Shown here: one piece after another, positions 14,182 through 22,161 of the stretch | Layout: the number at the start of each line of letters is the position of its first letter | Numbering within the stretch: position 1 is the first letter of the stretch | NCBI GenBank assembly: GCA_016763755.1 | Contig: JAESTD010000245.1 | Location: 1-47,816, forward strand | DNA from: Mucilaginibacter sp. | GTDB taxonomy: Bacteria; Bacteroidota; Bacteroidia; Sphingobacteriales; Sphingobacteriaceae | DNA length: 47,816 bases | Direction of reading: 5' to 3' | Notes under the pieces: generated by a model | The model's input: the letters and a program-made list of their open reading frames with translations, nothing else | Told to the model about the DNA's origin: nothing | Databases searched by the model: none | Translations under genes and position numbers: made by a program

Positions 14182-16113
14182 ATGCAGGTACCCGCCGGTG
14201 AACTTTTAAGTCAAATAAACTTTCCCACTGATCTTAAACAACTAAAAGAAGACCAGCTTGAACAAGTTTGTAACGAACTGCGTCAATACATTATTGATGT
14301 AGTATCCGTAAATGGCGGCCATTTTGCCGCCAGCCTTGGCACTGTTGAACTTACAGTGGCACTCCAATATGTGCTTAACACTCCTTACGACCAGTTGGTG
14401 TGGGATGTAGGCCACCAGGCTTATGGCCATAAAATATTAACCGGCCGCCGCGATGACTTTCATACTAACCGCGTATACAAAGGCATCAGCGGTTTCCCTA
14501 AACGCAGCGAAAGTGTTTTTGATACTTTTGGTGTAGGGCACTCGTCTACCTCAATATCTGCCGCGTTGGGTATGGCTGTGGCATCACAATACAAAGGTGA
14601 AACCGACCGCCAGCACGTAGCCGTCATAGGTGATGGTGCCATGACCGCAGGTTTAGCCTTTGAGGCCCTGAACCACGCCGGTATCGAGAACTCAAACCTT
14701 TTGGTGATCCTTAACGACAATAAGATGTCGATTGACCCTAACGTGGGCGCATTAAAGGAATACCTTACTGATATTACTACATCAAAGCCGTATAACCGTT
14801 TCCGTGATGATATAGCCACCGTGCTTTCCAAAATATCATCAATGGGTCCGGATGCTTTTAAAATAGCTAAGAAGATAGAAAAAAGCGTTAAGGGTACCCT
14901 GCTTAAACGCAGCAACTTTTTTGAGGCGCTTAAATTCCGCTACTTTGGCCCTGTTGATGGGCACGATGTAAAACATCTGGTGAAATTGCTGCGCGATCTG
15001 CGCGACATCCCCGGCCCTAAATTGCTGCACTGCATTACCACAAAAGGTAAAGGCTATGCACTGGCCGAGAAAGACCAGACCAAATGGCATGCCCCGGGCT
15101 TGTTTGACAAGATTACCGGCGAAATAAAAAAGACTAAATACGATAAGCCGCAACCGCCTAAATATCAGGATGTGTTTGGCCATACCATTATAGAACTGGC
15201 CGAGGCTAACCCTAAAATTATGGGGATTACGCCGGCTATGCCATCGGGCTGTTCATTAAACCTGATGATGAAGGCCATGCCTAACCGTGCGTTCGACGTA
15301 GGTATCGCCGAGCAGCATGCGGTTACTTTTAGTGCCGGTTTAGCTACGCAGGGCTTGGTGCCATTCTGTAACATCTACTCCAGCTTTATGCAAAGGGCGT
15401 ATGACCAGGTGATACATGATGTAGCCATCCAAAAGCTGAACGTAATCATGTGCCTTGACCGTGCCGGTTTCGCCGGTGCCGATGGCGCTACCCACCATGG
15501 TGCTTATGATCTGGCCTATATGCGTTGCATCCCTAACCTAACGGTATCTGCCCCGATGAATGAAGAGGAGCTACGCAACCTGATGTATACTGCCCAGCAG
15601 GATAACATGGGCCCGTTTGTGATACGTTACCCGCGTGGCAACGGGGTGATGGTTGACTGGCAACGCCCGATGAAGGCTATCCCGGTGGGCAAAGGCCGCA
15701 AAATTTGCGATGGCGAGGAAGTAGCTATCCTGAGTATCGGTGCTATTGGTAACGAAGTGGTTAAAGCTACCGAGCACCTGCATACCGAAGGCTATTTCCC
15801 TGCCCATTACGATATCCGTTTTGTAAAACCGTTGGATGAGGCTTTACTGCATGAGGTGTTCCAGAAATACACGCACGTAGTTACTGTTGAGGATGGTTGC
15901 CTTGAAGGCGGCATGGGATCAGCCGTATTAGAGTTTATGGCAGATAACAATTATCAATCGCATGTAGTACGTTTGGGTATCCCGGATGAATTCATTGAAC
16001 ACGGAGACCAACCCGAACTTTGGGCCGAGTGTGGTTACGATGCCGCATCAATTGCCACCCGCGTAAAGGAGTTAGGCATTAAACGAGAAACACATCAAAC
16101 GATAGCATCGTAA
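14182..16113 (+). CDS. dxs: 1-deoxy-D-xylulose-5-phosphate synthase
   Basis: A 643-residue thiamine-diphosphate enzyme that joins pyruvate and glyceraldehyde 3-phosphate, the first step of the MEP isoprenoid pathway. Visible motifs are VWDVGHQAYGHKILTGR near the active site, the ThDP/Mg motif GDGAMTAG (from G150) through NDNKMSI, the transketolase-type pyrimidine domain (DVGIAEQHAVTFSAG, with the catalytic Glu) and DRAGFAGADGATHHG. The C-terminal domain is complete and the length is typical. It stands alone between a divergent scpA and a convergent peptidase, with a shared strong terminator after it. Confidence 0.97.
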   Translation: MQVPAGELLSQINFPTDLKQLKEDQLEQVCNELRQYIIDVVSVNGGHFAASLGTVELTVALQYVLNTPYDQLVWDVGHQAYGHKILTGRRDDFHTNRVYKGISGFPKRSESVFDTFGVGHSSTSISAALGMAVASQYKGETDRQHVAVIGDGAMTAGLAFEALNHAGIENSNLLVILNDNKMSIDPNVGALKEYLTDITTSKPYNRFRDDIATVLSKISSMGPDAFKIAKKIEKSVKGTLLKRSNFFEALKFRYFGPVDGHDVKHLVKLLRDLRDIPGPKLLHCITTKGKGYALAEKDQTKWHAPGLFDKITGEIKKTKYDKPQPPKYQDVFGHTIIELAEANPKIMGITPAMPSGCSLNLMMKAMPNRAFDVGIAEQHAVTFSAGLATQGLVPFCNIYSSFMQRAYDQVIHDVAIQKLNVIMCLDRAGFAGADGATHHGAYDLAYMRCIPNLTVSAPMNEEELRNLMYTAQQDNMGPFVIRYPRGNGVMVDWQRPMKAIPVGKGRKICDGEEVAILSIGAIGNEVVKATEHLHTEGYFPAHYDIRFVKPLDEALLHEVFQKYTHVVTVEDGCLEGGMGSAVLEFMADNNYQSHVVRLGIPDEFIEHGDQPELWAECGYDAASIATRVKELGIKRETHQTIAS

Positions 16114-16130
16114 GGTGATGTTGATATTTG

Positions 16131-16161
16131 AAAAGAGCGATGAGTGATCATCGCTCTTTTT
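16131..16161. terminator. Bidirectional terminator between dxs and the M28 peptidase gene
   Basis: A perfect 13-bp stem (AAAAGAGCGATGA with TCATCGCTCTTTT) with a 4-base loop is flanked by A and T runs on both sides, so it can serve both convergent genes. Confidence 0.85.
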
Positions 16162-16167
16162 GTTTAA

Positions 16168-17733
16168 TTAATTCCTTGCAGGCTGTGCCTTAGGCAACTC
16201 TTTACGCGGGATCATCTCTTTACGTTCTGATGTATTGTAAACAAACGATGCTACAATGGTAGCGGCCTGTTTCAAATCGTCTTCGCTCAGGCGGTCGTAG
16301 GTATCCTGGTTGCTGTGGTGGGTACGGGTGCCGTAGTCCATGCTATCCTGGATGAACTGGAAGCCCGGGAGACCAACGGCATCAAACGAAAGGTGATCGG
16401 TACCGCCGGTGTTGCCAACGGTTACTGTGCCCGCGCCAAGGTCTTTGAATGGATTTAACCAGGTTTGGAATATGGGGCCGGCAGCGCTGTCGCCCTGCAG
16501 ATAAATACCGCGAATCTTACCTGTACCGTTATCAAGGTTGTAGTAAGCATCCAATTTGGCCTGTTCGGGTTTTAATTCCATAGTCGCGGGATTGCCAAAG
16601 TGGGCAGCCACATAGCCACGTGAGCCGAACAAACCTTGCTCTTCTGAACTCCACAAAGCAATACGGATGGTACGCTTTGGCTTAAAACCGATGGTCTTAA
16701 GGATACGCATTGCTTCCAGCATTACCGCGCTGCCTGCTGCGTTATCGGTTGCGCCGGTTGCACCATGCCATGAGTCAAGGTGACCACCTATCGTCACTAC
16801 CTGGTCTTTCAGTTTTTTATCCGTGCCTGGTATTTCGGCAACAACATTGTAGCCTTGCAGGTCATCGGTAATAAATTGGGTTTTGATATCGGCTTCCATT
16901 TCAACTTTCTGACCGGCTTTAACCAAACGCAAAATTCGTAAGAAATCTTCCCCGCTTGTTTCCAGTTCAGGTGCTACCGCTTTAGCGGTATCGGCAAATG
17001 ATGCACCGTTGGTGGTAAATGTAGTGCCATCGGTGCCGCGGCCTTGCGCCAGTATCAAACCAACTTTTTCATCAACCAGAAACTTACTCATTGCGGCACG
17101 CATTACCATCGCCTTTCTACGTGCAGCCATTTGCGGCGAATTTGGATCAAACGCACGACGCTCGCCGGCAGGCTGTGGTGTTGCTGCAGCCATTTGCGCT
17201 AATTGTTCATCAGTGTAACGCGCCAGATCCGGTTTGTCAGAACGTTTTAAGGTGTTTTTAGTATCGAAGATCACTATTTTACCGGCCAGTTTGCCTTTAT
17301 ATTTATCCAGTTCGGCAACAGAATCAGCTTTTAACAGCACTACTTCGCTTTTGATGGGGCCGTTGGTGCCGGGTGTCCATGCTTTAGGGATAGCGATGAT
17401 GGCGTGGTAATAAGGTACGGTGATGGCGGCGTAGTTTTTTTGCACTTCCCAGCCTTTACCAAATTTGCCCCAGGGCTCTAATTTAGCGTTAGCCATACCC
17501 CATGTTTTAAGTTGGTTTACTGCCCAGGCCTGTGCGCGTTTCAATCCCGGCGAGTTGGCCAAACGCGGGCCTGAAACATCAGTAAGGTAGAATGCGGTTT
17601 CCATCACCTTTGAGTGGTTTAAGCCTTCCTCGCGGATCTTAGCCACAGCGGCTTGGTCAACCGTTTCTTGTGCAAGGGCGCTACCAGCCAGGCCGGTAAC
17701 TGCCAAAGCAGTGTAAAGGAGTTTTAATTTCAT
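16168..17733 (-). CDS. Secreted M28-family zinc peptidase with PA-like insert
   Basis: A 521-residue exported metallopeptidase. A signal peptide (about 1-21, ending SALA) is followed by an N-terminal region, a PA-like insert (about 125-265), then the M28 catalytic domain. The di-zinc ligands are visible: H and D in GGHLDSWHGATGATDNAAG, the E-E pair in WSSEEQGLFG, D in YNLDNGTG and H in GTDHLSFD. The family includes aminopeptidases and carboxypeptidases acting on peptides outside the inner membrane; the exact specificity is not predictable. An exact -7 box lies 26 bases upstream. It is a single gene, convergent with dxs. Confidence 0.9.
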   Translation of the reverse strand: MKLKLLYTALAVTGLAGSALAQETVDQAAVAKIREEGLNHSKVMETAFYLTDVSGPRLANSPGLKRAQAWAVNQLKTWGMANAKLEPWGKFGKGWEVQKNYAAITVPYYHAIIAIPKAWTPGTNGPIKSEVVLLKADSVAELDKYKGKLAGKIVIFDTKNTLKRSDKPDLARYTDEQLAQMAAATPQPAGERRAFDPNSPQMAARRKAMVMRAAMSKFLVDEKVGLILAQGRGTDGTTFTTNGASFADTAKAVAPELETSGEDFLRILRLVKAGQKVEMEADIKTQFITDDLQGYNVVAEIPGTDKKLKDQVVTIGGHLDSWHGATGATDNAAGSAVMLEAMRILKTIGFKPKRTIRIALWSSEEQGLFGSRGYVAAHFGNPATMELKPEQAKLDAYYNLDNGTGKIRGIYLQGDSAAGPIFQTWLNPFKDLGAGTVTVGNTGGTDHLSFDAVGLPGFQFIQDSMDYGTRTHHSNQDTYDRLSEDDLKQAATIVASFVYNTSERKEMIPRKELPKAQPARN

Positions 17734-17759
17734 AATGCGTCAGTTAAAGTTGTAGGTAG

Positions 17760-17767
17760 CAAACTTA
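17760..17767 (-). promoter_or_regulatory. -7 box of the M28 peptidase gene
   Basis: The minus strand reads TAAGTTTG, an exact TAnnTTTG match ending 26 bases before the ATG at 17733. A TTTG that could act as a -33 element is only 14 bases upstream, shorter than usual. Confidence 0.45.
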
Positions 17768-17840
17768 ACGGATTGCATTTGCAAAATGCGGCATTATAAC
17801 CAACAAAGTTGTTACGATTGTTATAGGAAGAAAGGGATGC

Positions 17841-18536
17841 CTAATTGATCAGCAGCTTATAACCCCTGCCGTGTACGTTAATGATCTCAACCGCAGGGTC
17901 ATCCCTCAGATATTTGCGGATCTTGCTCAAGAAAACATCCATGCTACGGCCATTAAAGTAGTTGTCATCATGCCAAATGTTTAATAAGGCCTCTTCGCGG
18001 GTAAGTACCTCATTACGTTTAAGGCATAGCAAGCGCAGTAGTTCTGCCTCTTTGGTAGATAGCTTTTGAAGCGTCTCTCCACGGGTTATCAATTGAGATG
18101 TATAATCGAAATTGTAGCTCCCTAAAGTGAATTGACTTGGCGTATCGTCCACGTTTTTCTTCTCGGCGTTTTCGGCGCGTTTAAGCAGGGCATTTATGCG
18201 CAGCAGCAATTCCTCAATGCGGAAAGGTTTGGTAATGTAATCATCGCCGCCGAGGTTAAAGGCCTGGGTTTTATCCTCTATCATGGCTTTGGCCGTAGCA
18301 AATATTATCGGGATATTGGCATTTACCTTGCGGATATCTTTTCCCAGCGTAAACCCATCTTTCTTGGGCATCATTACATCCAGTATAACCAGGTCGTAAG
18401 GGTTTTTGGTAAACGCACGCAAACCTTCTTCGCCGTCTTTACACAAAGTGACTTCAAATTTGCCTTTTAGCTGCAGGTAGTCCTGCAACAATAGCCCAAG
18501 GTTCGGATCGTCCTCAACGAGTAATATTTTTTTCAT
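17841..18536 (-). CDS. OmpR/PhoB-type response regulator
   Basis: A 231-residue transcription factor. The receiver domain (1-120) has E8-D9-D10, phospho-acceptor D53 in LVILDVMMP, and the lysine in YITKPF. The DNA-binding winged helix (about 135-231) ends RKYLRDDPAVEIINVHGRGY. It is the partner of the kinase encoded 90 bases upstream on the same strand. The gap between them holds an inverted repeat, so the ratio of the two products may be tuned by mRNA structure. Target genes are unknown; the T9SS-tail protein divergent from the kinase is a candidate. Confidence 0.93.
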   Translation of the reverse strand: MKKILLVEDDPNLGLLLQDYLQLKGKFEVTLCKDGEEGLRAFTKNPYDLVILDVMMPKKDGFTLGKDIRKVNANIPIIFATAKAMIEDKTQAFNLGGDDYITKPFRIEELLLRINALLKRAENAEKKNVDDTPSQFTLGSYNFDYTSQLITRGETLQKLSTKEAELLRLLCLKRNEVLTREEALLNIWHDDNYFNGRSMDVFLSKIRKYLRDDPAVEIINVHGRGYKLLIN

Positions 18537-18542
18537 GTGTTT

Positions 18543-18616
18543 AGTCAGTAAGCCTGGAAGTCGGTAAAACCGTAAGTCTGCAAGTTAAACTTCCCGACTT
18601 ATCGGACTTGCGGACT
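18543..18616. repeat. Inverted repeat inside the kinase-regulator operon
   Basis: AGTCAGTAAGCCTGGAAGTC (18543 on) pairs imperfectly with the segment ending at 18616 (CCGACTTATCGGACTTGCGG). The AAGTC/GACTT-rich wording is typical of dispersed noncoding repeats. It sits between two co-directional genes rather than at an operon end. Confidence 0.55.
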
Positions 18617-18626
18617 CATAAACTTG

Positions 18627-20435
18627 TTACACCGCGGCAAATTTTAATTCAAATTCCGAGCCTTTTTCTTTTTCAGACCTTACGCTTATTACGCCCTCAA
18701 GCCTTTTAACAATGGTGTTAACGTAGCTTAAACCAAGGCCAAAGCCTTTAACATCGTGCAGGTTGCCGGTTGGTATGCGATAAAATTGCTCAAATATCTT
18801 AGATTGCTGATCTCGGCTCATTCCAATACCTTTATCGGCAACCTTTATCACCAACTCATTATTTTTATTGTAGGTGCTGATCGTTATCTCCGGTACATCT
18901 TTGCTGTATTTAACCGCGTTATCTATCAGATTATACAACACATTGCTCAAATGCAGTTCATCGGCCATAATTACCGCGTTCTCTGCATCAAGATTAAGAT
19001 TGGTAATGGCGTTACACTTTTGCAGTTTAAGCGCCATACTATCAAGCACAATACTGATAACCTCGTTAACATCAACAGGTTTTTTTTCCAGTTTAAAGTC
19101 GTTCTTCTCAATTCGGGCAATATTTAATACCCGCTCAATATGGCTTCCCAGGCGAACATTCTCTTCGTAGATCACATTTGCCAGGCGCGATACCCGCGCT
19201 CTGTCTTGCGCAATCTCATCATCCTTTATAGCCTCGCTGGCTATCATAATGGTTGATACCGGTGTCTTAAACTCATGGGTCATGTTGTTGATGAAGTCTA
19301 TCTTCATCTCCGATATTTTCTTCTGTTTAATTATCGAGAAAATGGTATAGCCAAAGCAGAAAACCAATACAATTAATAACCCGGCGGTAGTGCCCATACT
19401 GGCCTTCATATTGCCCAGTATCAATGAATCTTTTTGCGGAAAATAAACGCGGATCTTACCCGGGTCGGTCAGCAATTCGCTGTTAAATATTGTCTTCTGA
19501 TAGGTATTAGCTGGGATAAACTCGGGTTTGGCCCCGCTTATATCCATCGCTTTAGAAAATAGTAAAGAGTCCTTATTAGCCATTGCTACCTCGTAACTAA
19601 ATGGCAGGAAAATACCGCGGTTATGCAACTCAAAGCGTAGTAACGAATCTATCCAAAAAACGTTAAGGCGTTTGTAAAGGGGCTCGTCAGATTTTTTGTA
19701 CTCTTCAGCAATATTTTCAATTACGTTGGCTGTTTTGCCTTTATGCGGCATGTTAGCCAATGAGTCGGCCTCCAGCATCTTTTTAACCGTGGTTAGTTGA
19801 CGCTCTTTCTGTAAACGCTGCTGCTCGCGTACCCAAAGCGGGTTGATCTGAGGAGCGGCTACCAGTTGTTTTCCAAACTGCGGGTCGATGTAGGTAGCGT
19901 AAAGGGTATCGTACTTATGCAGTTTCTTTTTAGACGGTTTGGGCCCTTTTACTATCTCGGGGATAAAGCGGCCGTGTACATCGCCATATTCATCAGTATA
20001 TTCTTCAATACGGATACGCAGGTTTACCGAGCCTTGCTGCATAAGGGCGTTTATCTCGTCGTCCTGCTTTTTATGGAGTATCATCCGGCGAAGGCTGTCG
20101 CGCAGCATTGCCAGTTTATGCTGGCGCTTGCTTTGCTTTTTCAAACTGGTTAGCGAATCCTGGGGAGAGATCTTTTGCCCATTGATACTTATGTCATTGC
20201 GTTTCTCAAGGTTACTTACCGCAAACGAGCGCTGTGTTTTGGCATTGATAAAGTTGATCGCGTCCTGTTTTGATACTTTGCTTACTACGCTGTTCAAAGC
20301 TTCGTTAACAGATTGGTTAAACAACTCCGACTGCATTTGGTATGATTGGCGCAAAAAATACAATTGCATAGCCACTACACCCACCAGTGCAAAACCCATT
20401 AACCCTATAATAAGCGCTATGCTTTTCTTTTTCAT
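18627..20435 (-). CDS. Transmembrane sensor histidine kinase
   Basis: A 602-residue inner-membrane kinase. TM1 (about 5-28) and TM2 (about 347-368) bracket a large, highly charged periplasmic region of some 315 residues with no recognised sensor fold. The cytoplasmic part has HisKA with H387 in NNMTHEFKTPVSTI and HATPase with N box (NVLYNLIDNAVKYS), G1 (VADKGIGMS) and G2 (GFGLGLSYV). It should phosphorylate the response regulator encoded downstream. The sensed signal is unknown. An exact -7 box lies 7 bases before the ATG. The 132-base upstream region is shared with a divergent secreted protein. Confidence 0.92.
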   Translation of the reverse strand: MKKKSIALIIGLMGFALVGVVAMQLYFLRQSYQMQSELFNQSVNEALNSVVSKVSKQDAINFINAKTQRSFAVSNLEKRNDISINGQKISPQDSLTSLKKQSKRQHKLAMLRDSLRRMILHKKQDDEINALMQQGSVNLRIRIEEYTDEYGDVHGRFIPEIVKGPKPSKKKLHKYDTLYATYIDPQFGKQLVAAPQINPLWVREQQRLQKERQLTTVKKMLEADSLANMPHKGKTANVIENIAEEYKKSDEPLYKRLNVFWIDSLLRFELHNRGIFLPFSYEVAMANKDSLLFSKAMDISGAKPEFIPANTYQKTIFNSELLTDPGKIRVYFPQKDSLILGNMKASMGTTAGLLIVLVFCFGYTIFSIIKQKKISEMKIDFINNMTHEFKTPVSTIMIASEAIKDDEIAQDRARVSRLANVIYEENVRLGSHIERVLNIARIEKNDFKLEKKPVDVNEVISIVLDSMALKLQKCNAITNLNLDAENAVIMADELHLSNVLYNLIDNAVKYSKDVPEITISTYNKNNELVIKVADKGIGMSRDQQSKIFEQFYRIPTGNLHDVKGFGLGLSYVNTIVKRLEGVISVRSEKEKGSEFELKFAAV

Positions 20436-20442
20436 GCAGAAA

Positions 20443-20450
20443 CAAAAATA
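20443..20450 (-). promoter_or_regulatory. -7 box of the sensor kinase gene, near-leaderless
   Basis: The minus strand reads TATTTTTG, an exact TAnnTTTG match ending 7 bases before the kinase ATG at 20435. A transcript from here would have almost no 5' UTR. Confidence 0.4.
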
Positions 20451-20536
20451 TCTGATTTTGCGCGCTGTAAAATCCTTTTAACAAATTTTAACAAATGAAT
20501 AGCGCGCTTTTAACAGGTTGATTTGTAACAGTTTTA

Positions 20537-20544
20537 TAAATTTG
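20537..20544 (+). promoter_or_regulatory. -7 box of the T9SS-tail protein gene
   Basis: TAAATTTG is an exact TAnnTTTG match 23 bases before the ATG at 20568. A TTG lies 16 bases upstream as a weak -33 candidate. It faces away from the kinase promoter, forming a divergent control region. Confidence 0.5.
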
Positions 20545-20567
20545 TTTCTCTAACCCGTAAGCACAAC

Positions 20568-21413
20568 ATGAAAAAGATATATAAACCCGGCTTTGAGTTC
20601 ATCTTTTCGATAAGCCTTATCGCCATACTTGGTTTGCCACCATTGGTGCTGGCACAAAGCCAAAAAAACATTGAAATTAAAATAGTTAACGGCGATACAA
20701 CCATCAATGGTAAAGATATCAAGAAATTATCTGCCGCCGAACGCAAGGATGCACTTACCGCAATGGAAGATGCGCCTGTACCTCCGCCACCGCCACCTGC
20801 GCCGGGCAATAATGCCACTATTATACTTAAGCAGGATAAAAACGGCAAAAATGTAACTATCGAAAAGCAGATAACCATTGATAATAATGGCAACGAATTA
20901 GCCAGCGGTGACGGCACGCAAAAACGCACGCGTTTAAAACGCATCAAAACAGATAGTGCCTTTACCTATCGCTTTGACAACGACCTGCCATCGATGGACG
21001 TGCGTATTAATCGCTTCACAGGCCCGGGCCATAAAGCAAGCAGCAAAAACAGCCAGTCGTTCAATTACACTAATACAGATGGAGATGGCATTAGTACCAA
21101 TGTAAGTTATAGCGTTAGCGACGCCCCTGCAGATAAATTGAAAGCCCTGAGCGGTACCGATAAAGCAACTTTAGAAATCAGTGATTTAAACCTGAATTAC
21201 GAGTTTAGCTCCGCTAAAACCATCCTTTCGTTGAACCTGCCCGCGGGTGCAAAAGAAATTAAACTAACCGCAAGCAATGGTACAACAGTGTGGGCTGATA
21301 AAGCAGCAGGCGCAAGTTTTACTAAAAAATTCGCATTACCTATAAATGGAGTATACTACCTGCAGGTTAAACAAGGCAGTAAAGTTGCTTTGAAGAGGAT
21401 AACTAAAGAGTAG
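20568..21413 (+). CDS. Exported protein with probable T9SS C-terminal sorting domain
   Basis: A 281-residue protein of unknown function. It has a signal peptide (about 1-31, ending VLA). A repetitive region includes a proline run (PPPPPPAPG, about 72-80), and no known enzymatic domain is seen. The last 65 residues (from about ILSLNLPAGAKEIKL to GVYYLQVKQGSKVALKRITK) have the beta-strand pattern and G-x-Y-x-L-x-V...K-I ending of type A T9SS sorting domains. That would make it cargo for the machinery of which SprA, also in this window, is the outer-membrane pore. It is divergent from the kinase/regulator pair, so control by that system is plausible but unproven. Confidence 0.75.
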   Translation: MKKIYKPGFEFIFSISLIAILGLPPLVLAQSQKNIEIKIVNGDTTINGKDIKKLSAAERKDALTAMEDAPVPPPPPPAPGNNATIILKQDKNGKNVTIEKQITIDNNGNELASGDGTQKRTRLKRIKTDSAFTYRFDNDLPSMDVRINRFTGPGHKASSKNSQSFNYTNTDGDGISTNVSYSVSDAPADKLKALSGTDKATLEISDLNLNYEFSSAKTILSLNLPAGAKEIKLTASNGTTVWADKAAGASFTKKFALPINGVYYLQVKQGSKVALKRITKE

Positions 21414-21418
21414 TTTAG

Positions 21419-21612
21419 TTTGCAGTCCTCAGTGGGCAGTTTGGAGCGCTTAGAGAGTTTTCTGCTGGCAGGCAAATCATTGCCGTTGGCTTCAGCCAAT
21501 GGGTAACAAACAGCGCATAAACGGCTTTAGCCCAAACTGAACTCTTTAATTTAGGCTAAAGCCAAGAAGATTTCTGCATATTCCGTCGGCTAAAGCCGAC
21601 GGCAATGATCGA
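21419..21612. repeat. Composite of nested palindromic repeats
   Basis: Three layers are visible. TCATTGCCGTTGGCTTCAGC (from 21478) pairs with the inverted copy ending near 21608 (CGGCTAAAGCCGACGGCAAT). An inner pair is ACGGCTTTAGCC (from 21521) and GGCTAAAGCC (from 21554). An outer GTTTGCAGTCCTCAGTGGGC (from 21419) has a partner near 21689-21717. Together with the terminator at 21631 this fills the whole 301-base gap. Confidence 0.7.
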
Positions 21613-21630
21613 TATAAATTTGAGTCAATT

Positions 21631-21666
21631 AAAAAAGCCTTTCTGGAAATTCAGAAAGGCTTTTTT
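21631..21666. terminator. Strong bidirectional intrinsic terminator
   Basis: AAAAAAGCCTTTCTG (21631-21645) pairs perfectly with CAGAAAGGCTTTTTT (21652-21666) across a 6-base loop, giving a 15-bp stem usable in both directions between the convergent T9SS-tail and DUF3127 genes. Confidence 0.9.
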
Positions 21667-21714
21667 AATATTCTTATCGAGCCTGCTAACTGCAAACTCA
21701 AAACTGCCTACTCA

Positions 21715-22077
21715 CTAAAACGGCAGATCGTCATCATCAGGTGCCGAGCTGATATCAGCAGGGGCTGCATACTCTGGTGAAGTAGCACTGCCTGCGCCGC
21801 CAAGTACGTTAACTCTCCATAACTGTAACGAGTTGAAATATGATTTTTTGCCGGCTTTGTCTGTCCACGGGCGACCTTTCAGGTTAAAAAACACTTCAAC
21901 ATCATCACCAACTTTAACAGCATCTAACAGGGCGCAACGGTCTTGTATAGCCTCAAACTTTAAATACTCAGGATATTGTGGGTTCTCGATATACTCGAGG
22001 ATCAATTCTCTCTTCTTTAATGACTCGGTAACCTGTTGGGTTGCCGATACTTCGTGTACCTTGCCTTTAACTTCCAT
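21715..22077 (-). CDS. DUF3127 protein with an SSB-like acidic tip
   Basis: A 120-residue protein of the DUF3127 family. Residues 1-92 alternate beta strands in an OB-fold-like pattern (GKVHEVSATQQV, RELILEY, VGDDVEVFFNLKGRPW, SYFNSLQLWRV). A flexible linker follows, and the protein ends DDDDLPF. That ending closely matches the C-terminal tip of bacterial single-stranded DNA-binding protein (DDDIPF type), which docks repair and replication partners. An SSB-like or nucleic-acid-binding role is inferred from this; direct evidence is lacking. It is divergent from the THUMP methyltransferase gene with 84 bases between. Confidence 0.82.
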   Translation of the reverse strand: MEVKGKVHEVSATQQVTESLKKRELILEYIENPQYPEYLKFEAIQDRCALLDAVKVGDDVEVFFNLKGRPWTDKAGKKSYFNSLQLWRVNVLGGAGSATSPEYAAPADISSAPDDDDLPF

Positions 22078-22161
22078 AATTTCAGAAAATGATTAAAATG
22101 TAAAGTTAGTAACCTCAAATTAAATAGCCGCGTATTTAATTCATAAATTCGCAAAATAATT

